Shown: piece by piece, positions 15,487 through 22,935 of the stretch
Numbering within the stretch: position 1 is the first letter of the stretch
Layout of the letters: every line of letters begins with the position of its first letter
Source: Bacteroidales bacterium UBA4318
GTDB taxonomy: Bacteria; Bacteroidota; Bacteroidia; Bacteroidales; UBA932
Direction: 5' to 3'
DNA length: 33,022 nt
Assembly (NCBI GenBank): GCA_002393895.1
Contig: DGUE01000184.1
Coordinates: 5,829 to 38,850, forward strand
Made by a program: the position numbers and the translations under genes
Notes under the pieces: generated by a model
What the model saw: the letters and a program-made list of their open reading frames with translations, nothing else
Database searches by the model: none
What the model was told of the DNA's origin: nothing

Positions 15487-16779
15487 ATGAAAAAGATTTT
15501 CACTCTCGCTGCCGTTGCAGCCGTCGTCCTGAGCTCTTGCGCCAAGGTTGACACCTACAAAGTTTCTGCACCTGAGGCTATCTCCTTCGGTGTTTACGCT
15601 GGGAATGCCGCTACCAAAGCGGTTTCTGGAACAGATTATAGCACCATTACCAACGTTATACTGGGTGATGCCAACAAGAGTGGTTTCGGCGTGTTCGGCT
15701 ATTACACTGATGCCGCTAATTATGCCAGCAACACCAAGGCCAACTTTATGTACAATCAGCAGGTAAAGGGTAATGGCAATGGCACAGCTGCCGCTACTGC
15801 ATGGACCTATACTCCTGTAAAATACTGGCCCAACGAACATGGTGCATCTGCAGTGAGCACTGACGTTGACAAACTCACCTTCCTTGCTTACGCTCCTTTC
15901 GTAGCCAATTTCCAGATTGGCACTGACAAGGGTGTCAGCATCGCAGACAAAGCCGGTACTGCAGCCGCTGACGAGGGTATCATCGAAATGACCGCCAACA
16001 ACGTTGCCGGTGATGCAACCCTCACCTTCAAGGTTCCCGCCTCCGCAAAAGAGCAGATCGACCTTATGTATGGTGTTCTGGGTGCAGCTTATACTGATGT
16101 TGAAGGTACAACAATCGACGCCGTCGGCAGCCCTATGGAGAACCTGACCAAGCAGAAGACTGACGGTAAGATCAGCATCCTCTTCAAGCACGCTCTTGCC
16201 AAGGTTGCCATCGATATCAAGGAAGTTGTTGACGCATTGGTCCCTCCTACCTCTGTCGATCCCGCTTCTGACGATACCAAGGTTGTTGTGAAGAGCATTA
16301 CGCTTAAGGGTACTGATATCGGTACCAAGGGCGAACTGAATCTCTACTCTGGCGCTTGGAATGTTACTGAAGATGCCGATGAGTTCACCGTTGCACCTCT
16401 TCCCGAAGACATCTCGGTTGCTTCTGCTCCCACCGATTATCCTGGAATTACAGGTGTGGATGAGGATGGCCTCACCAATACAATAGACCTTATGCTTATC
16501 CCTGGTGCCTCCAGCAAAATCACCGGTGTTGAGATTGTTTACTATGTCTGCACCTATGACGAGCAACTTGATGGCAAGGTTTCCGTGGTTGAGAACAAGA
16601 TTTCCAAGAACTTTGATTCTGCTTTGGCAATTGCTAAGGGCAAGGCATATGGCTTGAACATTCTTCTCGGTCTTACTTCCATCGAGCTTACCGCAACTGT
16701 TGAAGCTTGGGATACTGACATCAATGGTAATGGTAATGACGACGATGACATCGATGTTGATCTTCCTAAGAACAAGTAA
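15487..16779 (+). CDS. Fimbrillin family lipoprotein F2 (candidate major pilin)
   Basis: 430-aa pilin precursor, closest to F1. The lipobox is LSSC (Cys18), and the predicted maturation site is ATK-A at K44, exactly as in F1. It shares GFGVFGYYTD, NFMYNQQV, W.YTPVKYWPNE, KLTFLAYAPF, the FKHALAKVAIDI strand and the C-terminal IELTATVEAWD. Between that strand and the final VDLP it has an acidic Asn/Asp/Gly stretch (DINGNGNDDDDIDVD) that resembles a calcium-binding loop. The signal-peptide region and the leader are almost identical to F1 at DNA level, which indicates recent duplication or recombination. Hairpins of the same family flank the gene on both sides. Confidence 0.88.
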   Translation: MKKIFTLAAVAAVVLSSCAKVDTYKVSAPEAISFGVYAGNAATKAVSGTDYSTITNVILGDANKSGFGVFGYYTDAANYASNTKANFMYNQQVKGNGNGTAAATAWTYTPVKYWPNEHGASAVSTDVDKLTFLAYAPFVANFQIGTDKGVSIADKAGTAAADEGIIEMTANNVAGDATLTFKVPASAKEQIDLMYGVLGAAYTDVEGTTIDAVGSPMENLTKQKTDGKISILFKHALAKVAIDIKEVVDALVPPTSVDPASDDTKVVVKSITLKGTDIGTKGELNLYSGAWNVTEDADEFTVAPLPEDISVASAPTDYPGITGVDEDGLTNTIDLMLIPGASSKITGVEIVYYVCTYDEQLDGKVSVVENKISKNFDSALAIAKGKAYGLNILLGLTSIELTATVEAWDTDINGNGNDDDDIDVDLPKNK

Positions 16780-16793
16780 TCAATAACCCTTTG

Positions 16794-16821
16794 CTCGGGC
16801 GGGTTTGACCGCCCGTCCGGG
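16794..16821 (+). other. Intergenic YTGACC-loop hairpin, copy 2
   Basis: CTCGGGCGGGT and GCCCGTCCGGG form an 11-pair stem with three wobbles around the loop TTGACC (16805-16810). It begins 14 bases after the F2 stop and ends 35 bases before F3. Several arm positions differ from copies 1 and 3 with compensating changes. Confidence 0.8.
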
Positions 16822-16856
16822 TACAAAATTTGTAATAAATAATAACTCAAAGCATT

Positions 16857-18338
16857 ATGAAAAAATCTATCATTCTCGCTGCTGTAGCAGCCCTCGTTCT
16901 TACAGGATGCTCAAAGAACGAAACATTTGTCAAAGTGACTGATCAGGAAGCCGTTTCTTTCGGTGCCTATAGCGGTCGCACTGTTACCAAAGGCGGTCCC
17001 GCCGTGGATATGAACCTTGACTCCCTCAAGAAGCATGGCTTTGGTGTGTTCGCAACCTACACAGGGACCGACACATTCGAATCCCTCGCCAACGACAAAG
17101 GTGCCAAGGATGACTTCATGGCTAACCAGCAGGTTTCCTTCGACGGTGCCAACTGGGTGTACAGTCCTGTCAAGTACTGGCCTAATCCTACTGACGGCCA
17201 GGATGCTAATGATCAAAAAGTGAGCTTCTTCGCTTATGCTCCCTATACAGATTCTACCAGTGTTGACAAGACTTATGGTATTACCGGCTTCAGCAAGGAA
17301 GTTGCAAATGATGATCCCAACGATCCTTCAAGTCCCACTCACCTTCACAACATTGTCAACTACACGTTCTCCAAGGATAAACCCAACGTGGACCTTATGT
17401 GGGGTTATCAGACAAAGGTTACTTCTACCGATCCTGTCACTTATACCATCAACAACAACCTCACCCGCACCACGAATCCGGTTCGTTTCGTATTCCAGCA
17501 TCTTCTCTCCAAGCTTGGAGGCTCTCAGGAAGGAGCTGCTGCAAATCCTAATCCTTATGACGATTCTACATACGTAGCCAATGGCCTTGTTGTAAAGGCA
17601 AATCCCGTAAGCTTGGATCCCACCAACGGTTTTGGAACAAACAACGGCACCAAGATCACTATCTCCAAGATTGTCATTGCCAGTGCTCCTGAGGTGGATG
17701 CCAAATCTGGCCAGCCTGTTAAAGATATCGATGGTAATCCTATTTCTTATGCTACTAAAGATCTGACGGGTAAACTTGACCTCTATACTGGTATCTTCAA
17801 GCTTGACACAACCGCATTGAATATTAAGTTCAGCCAGACCATCACCAATATGGTTGATGATACCACAACTGCTTACAATGAGGCCAAGCCGGATAGCGAA
17901 CTTGCAGATTCTCTTAAAGAGCCCGCAACCTTTACTGACTTTGCCTCTCTTCCTAGAGGTGTTGTCGCTAAGGCAATCAATGTCTATAAGAGCGAAAGTA
18001 GCCCTGTTATCCTTATCCCTGGCACCAAGCCCGTTATTGACATTACCCTCACCTATACTGTCAGGACCTATGATGCCAAGATCGACGGTAAGGAATGCTC
18101 CGAGGTTCCCCAGACTGTATTCGGCCGAATCAAGTTCGCTGAGATCAAGAAGAACACCAAGTACAATATCGTGATGATCATCGGTCTGAACGATGTGAAG
18201 TTCGAGGCCGTGGTTGAGGACTGGACAACTGGCACCAACCAGGTTTATAACGACCTTAACGGCGACGGCGACTATGACGATCCCGGTGAGAAAACTGATG
18301 TTACCGACACCGAAATCGGTCTCCCTAGCAACCTTTAA
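16857..18338 (+). CDS. Fimbrillin family lipoprotein F3
   Basis: 493-aa pilin precursor with lipobox LTGC (Cys18) and predicted maturation at VTK-G (K45). Fimbrillin landmarks are present: GFGVFATYTG, DFMANQQV, W.YSPVKYWPN, KVSFFAYAPY, a FQHLLSKLGG strand and a C-terminal VKFEAVVEDW. It is longer than F1 and F2 because of added loops (near 60 extra residues). After the EDW strand comes a calcium-loop-like DLNGDGDYDDPGE, a clearer version of the acidic insert in F2. The start follows the same AAAGCATT leader as F1 and F2. A YTGACC hairpin precedes and follows the gene. Confidence 0.87.
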   Translation: MKKSIILAAVAALVLTGCSKNETFVKVTDQEAVSFGAYSGRTVTKGGPAVDMNLDSLKKHGFGVFATYTGTDTFESLANDKGAKDDFMANQQVSFDGANWVYSPVKYWPNPTDGQDANDQKVSFFAYAPYTDSTSVDKTYGITGFSKEVANDDPNDPSSPTHLHNIVNYTFSKDKPNVDLMWGYQTKVTSTDPVTYTINNNLTRTTNPVRFVFQHLLSKLGGSQEGAAANPNPYDDSTYVANGLVVKANPVSLDPTNGFGTNNGTKITISKIVIASAPEVDAKSGQPVKDIDGNPISYATKDLTGKLDLYTGIFKLDTTALNIKFSQTITNMVDDTTTAYNEAKPDSELADSLKEPATFTDFASLPRGVVAKAINVYKSESSPVILIPGTKPVIDITLTYTVRTYDAKIDGKECSEVPQTVFGRIKFAEIKKNTKYNIVMIIGLNDVKFEAVVEDWTTGTNQVYNDLNGDGDYDDPGEKTDVTDTEIGLPSNL

Positions 18339-18370
18339 TAATCAGTATTTTTATTCAATAATGCTTTTTG

Positions 18371-18398
18371 CCTGTGCGGGCTTGACCGCCTGCACAGG
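18371..18398 (+). other. Intergenic YTGACC-loop hairpin, copy 3
   Basis: CCTGTGCGGGC and GCCTGCACAGG form an 11-pair stem with one wobble around the loop TTGACC (18382-18387). It begins 32 bases after the F3 stop and ends 20 bases before F4. GGTCCCA follows, as in copy 1. Confidence 0.82.
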
Positions 18399-18418
18399 TC
18401 CCAGAAAAAAGAAAAGAA

Positions 18419-19534
18419 ATGTTTGAGAAAGCCAAATATATGCTTGTTGCGATGCTTGCCGGTGTCGTTGCGGCTGGTTGTGCTAAGATCGATGTCGAGG
18501 TAGAGGAATTGATCCCCGTGAGCTTCACGACCTATAACCAGCGCAGTGAGACCAAGGCCGATGCCAGCTACGTAGCTCCAGGCGGGGACTTTGCAGAGGG
18601 CTCCGTGGTAAGCGTATATGGCTTCTATCACGACAATTCCACATGGGCCGCTGAAACGACCGCAGGAAACAATATCGCCGACTTTATGTACAACACCGCC
18701 CTCACCAAGCAGAGCGACGGCAGCTGGACATATAGCCCCATCAAGTACTGGCCTAATGAATATGGCACAGGCGCCAATTCCGACAACGTGGACAAACTCT
18801 CCTTCTGGGGTTACTATCCCCGCGGAGCGGCGGGCCTGAATCTTTATAAGTCTGGTACTACCACTGCTTACGACAACGATACCAACGGCCTGCCCAAGGT
18901 GACCTTTACCCAGGCAACCGACCCCGCAGACCAGGTTGACCTGATGTTCACCGCCCCCCTTCATGACCTCTACAAGAATGACGCAGAGCATCACGGAGAG
19001 GTCACCGATGGGGCAGTGACACTTGTGTTCAAGCACGCCTTGGCGCTGGTAGAGTTCCAGCTCGCGGAGGGTACGGGTGCAAAGTTGAACACTCTTGACC
19101 TCTCCAACATTAAGAAGAGCGGCACTGTGGAAAATCCCGACACCATACCCTTCGTATGGAGCAACGTGGGTGAAGAATATAACACTCATATCGAGAATCT
19201 TAGCGTACACGAGGCCACCCTCCTTCGTCTCCTGGCCATTCCCCAGACCATAAGCGCGGACGCTACGTTCACCCTTAACTACGACATCACTTTCGCATCG
19301 TCAGATCCCACCCATCCGGACCCTATAGTGTACACCGGGGACTCTTTCTCCGTGAAATTGTTCGACAATACCAATGCCGATCCCGCAAAGCGTTATGGCG
19401 TTACTGCGTGGGAAGCCGGTAAACATTATATTTATAAGATTACAGCAGGTCTGGACCGTATTGAGTTCGAAGAGATTGTGGAGGCCGGAGATGACTGGAC
19501 GGTAGCTAACAATAACATCTCAGTTCCCGAATGA
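18419..19534 (+). CDS. Fimbrillin family lipoprotein F4
   Basis: 371-aa pilin precursor with lipobox AAGC (Cys21) and predicted maturation at ETK-A (K46). It keeps SVYGFYHDN, DFMYNTAL, W.YSPIKYWPNEYG, KLSFWGYYP, the VDLMFTAP and FKHALALVEFQL strands, and a C-terminal IEFEEIVEAGDDW. It is the shortest of the six pilins and lacks the calcium-like loop. It is the last gene preceded by a YTGACC hairpin. From here on genes overlap or nearly touch, suggesting lower, tightly coupled expression of minor or accessory subunits. Its TGA overlaps the ATG of F5 by four bases. Confidence 0.86.
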   Translation: MFEKAKYMLVAMLAGVVAAGCAKIDVEVEELIPVSFTTYNQRSETKADASYVAPGGDFAEGSVVSVYGFYHDNSTWAAETTAGNNIADFMYNTALTKQSDGSWTYSPIKYWPNEYGTGANSDNVDKLSFWGYYPRGAAGLNLYKSGTTTAYDNDTNGLPKVTFTQATDPADQVDLMFTAPLHDLYKNDAEHHGEVTDGAVTLVFKHALALVEFQLAEGTGAKLNTLDLSNIKKSGTVENPDTIPFVWSNVGEEYNTHIENLSVHEATLLRLLAIPQTISADATFTLNYDITFASSDPTHPDPIVYTGDSFSVKLFDNTNADPAKRYGVTAWEAGKHYIYKITAGLDRIEFEEIVEAGDDWTVANNNISVPE

Positions 19535-20751
19535 TGAAGAAGAGAACGACATATATAATGCTTCTTACTACTCTGGCGGCCGTCGGCTGCGCCAAGGTGG
19601 ATACGGAGGTGGAGGACGTGCTGAAGGAAGACGAGCCCATCGATTTCTCCTGGTACGCCACGCGCAACACCGCTACCAAGGCGGATCCCACATATTTCGT
19701 GGGGGATGTTTCCACAACCGGGCAGCAGAGGCACCTCAACAGCGGCACCAGCATGGGTGTGTTTGGTTACTTCCACCCGCAGGACGGTGGAGCAGCAGGC
19801 ACCTGGCAGACTGGTGCGGGTGCATACAACGCTCCCAACCTCTTCTACAACGAGCCGGTAAGCATCAGCGAAAGCGCAGGCACCTACTCCTACGATTATG
19901 AGCATTCCCGCTTTTGGCCCCGTAACGACAAGGATAAAATATCATTCATCGCTTATTACCCCTGGAACGAGCTTAACACCACCGGTTCGGCAACTGAAAA
20001 CACCATCGTTGAACCCTTCCTGGACAGCAGGTCCGAGCGCGAAGGCATGGTGGGCTTCTATTATGTGGTGCCTGAAGACTCCGGGGACCAGGTGGACTTC
20101 TGCGTTTCCGACCTCTGCCTTGAGCAGAGTAAGGCCGTCTGGACGAGCAACCACAATCAAGGTCTCACCGGCACCGCCAACGGCAAGGTGAAGTTCTTCT
20201 TCCATCACGCCCTCAGCCAGATCAGGGTAAAGAGCGTAAGTTTCGATACCGGCGGCAATGACAAAGTAGACCTGAAGATCAACTACATAGTATTCAAAAA
20301 CGTGGCTGTGTTTGGTCAGTGCATTCCTGTGCCGGATTTCAGCACAACCACCGCCACCGGACGCACGACGGTTACCCCTACCTGGCCTACCGGCACACTC
20401 GTGCCCAGGCGCCCGAACTATACATCCGGTGTGACTGCCGATGTCTGCTATGACTCTTCCACCAGCACTTGGGACGTGAACAAGTTCCTCCTCATGATTC
20501 CCCATACCTTCTTTACCGGAGCGACCATCGAAGTGAACTTCGACGTGACCCGCAAGAATATGGGAACAGGGGAATATTACTCCTACCTAGGCAACACACT
20601 CTCCGCCCCCCTTACTACCACAAACGTATACGAGTGGCAGGCAGGCAAGATATATACCTACAACATTACTCTGGACCTCAAACAGATAAAGGTGACCGCA
20701 GATGTGGTCGACTGGCTGGATGCAGGTGAAGACGTAGTTATGGACAATTAG
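19531..20751 (+). CDS. Fimbrillin family lipoprotein F5
   Basis: 406-aa pilin precursor with lipobox AVGC (Cys20) and predicted maturation at ATK-A (K50). It shows GVFGYFHP, NLFYNEPV, HSRFWPRNDKDKISFIAYYPW, FFHHALSQIRVK and a C-terminal IKVTADVVDWLDAGEDVV, the fimbrillin order in a more diverged form. Two adjacent ATG codons (19531 and 19534) are possible starts, and the first overlaps the F4 stop as ATGA. A position late in the pilin series suggests an accessory subunit, but this is inference from order only. Confidence 0.85.
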   Translation: MMKKRTTYIMLLTTLAAVGCAKVDTEVEDVLKEDEPIDFSWYATRNTATKADPTYFVGDVSTTGQQRHLNSGTSMGVFGYFHPQDGGAAGTWQTGAGAYNAPNLFYNEPVSISESAGTYSYDYEHSRFWPRNDKDKISFIAYYPWNELNTTGSATENTIVEPFLDSRSEREGMVGFYYVVPEDSGDQVDFCVSDLCLEQSKAVWTSNHNQGLTGTANGKVKFFFHHALSQIRVKSVSFDTGGNDKVDLKINYIVFKNVAVFGQCIPVPDFSTTTATGRTTVTPTWPTGTLVPRRPNYTSGVTADVCYDSSTSTWDVNKFLLMIPHTFFTGATIEVNFDVTRKNMGTGEYYSYLGNTLSAPLTTTNVYEWQAGKIYTYNITLDLKQIKVTADVVDWLDAGEDVVMDN

Positions 20752-20756
20752 CGCTT

Positions 20757-22922
20757 ATGAAGACTCTCAGAAAATTGGCATTGCTTTCACTCGCTGTGGC
20801 CGCTCTTTCATGCGTGAAGGAGCAGCACCCGCGCGTGAAGCCTGAAATCTATCACAAGAGCGATGTGGAAGTCAAAGCCACAGCCTCTCTCCCCGAGGGC
20901 TGGACTCCCATGACAAAGGCTGTCAGCGACATAACCGATATTGACAACACCGAGCTTCAAAGCCGTGGTTTTGGAGTATATGCTTTTTATACCGGCACAG
21001 AAGAATACTCTTCTGCCAAGGACTCGTTAGCCTACACAAAATTCGGCATGGTGCTCAAGAACCGCAAGTTCCAGTATGAAGCGTCCGCCTGGGAAAATTC
21101 CGGCACTGCAGAGTTCTGGCCTACTAGTGACGGAGAAAATCTCACTCTTTTAGCATATGCCCCCTGGGATACCTGGAATGGCCTGGTGCAGTACGACGGC
21201 AAGGTTCCTACTATACAGTATGACAATTTCGTTGCACAGAACCTCTCCGTAAGCGAGCTTTCCAAGCAGAGGGACATTCTCTGGGGAACAAATACTTCAG
21301 GAGACCCTCACAAGAATGTGGAGAAAGATGACTACGACCCCGAAGGTACCGTGGACTTCCACTTCCGCCACGCCGTGGCGAAGGTGCGCTTGAACGTGAA
21401 GGGCACGCTGCCGGGGGAAGTGCGCAATCAGACAGCTATCGGAACCGTCACCGGTTCCAACGGGGCAGCCGGAGATCCGGAGAATGGGGAAACAAACTCC
21501 GTGGTTGGTGATCCGGTCGCTACTGTGGGCCCTTCTTCGGAATATTATAGAAGTGTTGGATACAGTTATACGGATTATGCTTATGTAAGGTACTATCACG
21601 CCGTTCAGACCCAGACTGAAACGGAAACCATAATCCAGACTCGCTACCGTACAAGGACAGAGACTGCAACCAATGCTCGATATTCCGTGGACGGCCAGCG
21701 CTACCTCGTGGAAGAGGTAACACTCAAAGGCTTCAACCAGAAAGGCACCCTGGTGCTGGACAATGCTGTTTCCTACAACCCCACCTGGATAAACACCGCC
21801 CGCTTCAGCGGCTCCAATCCTGAATATGTGCTTAATAGCAGCAACGTCCTTTCCCGGTCTCTTCAGTATGTGCCTGCCGCAACCGTACAGAACAATTTTG
21901 AAACATATACAGGCATCACGGAAGATGCACGGGATCTCATGGACGGCTATTTCATTTATGCAATACCCAGAGAATCTTCTTCGGGTGACCGTATTGCAGT
22001 AACGATAGCCTATCATAAACTCAATGTTTCCGGCAATCTTAAGGTAGACCAGAAAAGACAGGTTATTCAGAAACAAACCAGAACTATTTCTCGTACTCGC
22101 ACACGTAAAAGAAATTCAGAAGAGCGGAAAGTCACATCCAGCAGGGATAATAATAATTATTGGAATTATTATTACAGCGACGAAAATCTTGATGACGTAT
22201 CTACTTATACATTCTCTGCAGATTGGGAAGAATGGGGCAAATGGAGCAGTTGGAGCAATCCTGCGTGGGGTGAATGGCAGAATGACTCTGCCACAGAATG
22301 GGAAATCACCAGTTCAACTCTTTCTGGAGCTACTGTAAACTATAATGATGACAACGCCCCTCACCTGAGCGGAGAAATCATCACAGACCTTGAAGGCGGC
22401 CGTGTATATGACATGAACCTCATCGTCGCAGGTGACAAGATAGAACTGGACGTGGTTCCCAGGCCATGGGACCTCAAGGAGTTCGAGTTTGACTACAACG
22501 CCAACGTCAACGACGTTATACAGCCGCTTACATACGACTCCTCCTTCATAGATTATGCAGATGCCGGTGGCAACGTATACATCAACAACCGTATGGGCAA
22601 GTTCTTCTTCCAGCTGGGTGCCGGCAAGTACGCATCCTGGCAGGCTTCTCTGGTTGGCGACGCTGCTTTCGGCTTCTGTGACGAGAACGGCAACTTCATC
22701 CTGGACGAGCACGGCAACCGCGTGGCATCCATACGTAATGCCATAGATCCGGAAGTGATGAACTACATCTATATCAAACCTGTTAACACTGAGGCGTCAG
22801 TTACCAGCCACGCAAAACTGAGAATCTACTATATAGACGCCACCGGCGACGCCGTTGTCGCACTCAACCTGGTTGAGATGGCAGGCGTTACCGAATGGAC
22901 CATTTGGCAGAATGCAAACTAA
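20757..22922 (+). CDS. Large fimbrillin-like lipoprotein F6 with Thr/Arg- and Trp-rich inserts
   Basis: 721-aa lipoprotein with lipobox ALSC (Cys19) and predicted maturation at MTK-A (K54). The N-terminal part is fimbrillin-like: GFGVYAFYTG, AEFWPTSDGENLTLLAYAPW, RDILWG, and FHFRHAVAKVRLNV. Two low-complexity inserts follow, both Thr/Arg/Gln-rich (about 284-310, TQTETE..RTRTET; and 434-460, QTRTISRTRTRKR). Then comes a Trp-rich run with Trp at 490, 493, 496, 499, 504 and 507. The last 180 residues add a domain not present in F1-F5. It is probably an accessory or shaft-to-tip adaptor pilin; function is inferred. It starts 5 bases after the F5 stop. Confidence 0.8.
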   Translation: MKTLRKLALLSLAVAALSCVKEQHPRVKPEIYHKSDVEVKATASLPEGWTPMTKAVSDITDIDNTELQSRGFGVYAFYTGTEEYSSAKDSLAYTKFGMVLKNRKFQYEASAWENSGTAEFWPTSDGENLTLLAYAPWDTWNGLVQYDGKVPTIQYDNFVAQNLSVSELSKQRDILWGTNTSGDPHKNVEKDDYDPEGTVDFHFRHAVAKVRLNVKGTLPGEVRNQTAIGTVTGSNGAAGDPENGETNSVVGDPVATVGPSSEYYRSVGYSYTDYAYVRYYHAVQTQTETETIIQTRYRTRTETATNARYSVDGQRYLVEEVTLKGFNQKGTLVLDNAVSYNPTWINTARFSGSNPEYVLNSSNVLSRSLQYVPAATVQNNFETYTGITEDARDLMDGYFIYAIPRESSSGDRIAVTIAYHKLNVSGNLKVDQKRQVIQKQTRTISRTRTRKRNSEERKVTSSRDNNNYWNYYYSDENLDDVSTYTFSADWEEWGKWSSWSNPAWGEWQNDSATEWEITSSTLSGATVNYNDDNAPHLSGEIITDLEGGRVYDMNLIVAGDKIELDVVPRPWDLKEFEFDYNANVNDVIQPLTYDSSFIDYADAGGNVYINNRMGKFFFQLGAGKYASWQASLVGDAAFGFCDENGNFILDEHGNRVASIRNAIDPEVMNYIYIKPVNTEASVTSHAKLRIYYIDATGDAVVALNLVEMAGVTEWTIWQNAN

Positions 22923-22935
22923 AATGAAAGGAACG

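Noticed and set aside
20757..22922. F6 as a frameshifted or fused pair of genes
   Set aside because: The reading frame and Thr/Arg inserts are continuous, with no internal start or stop pattern, so a single protein is the simpler reading.
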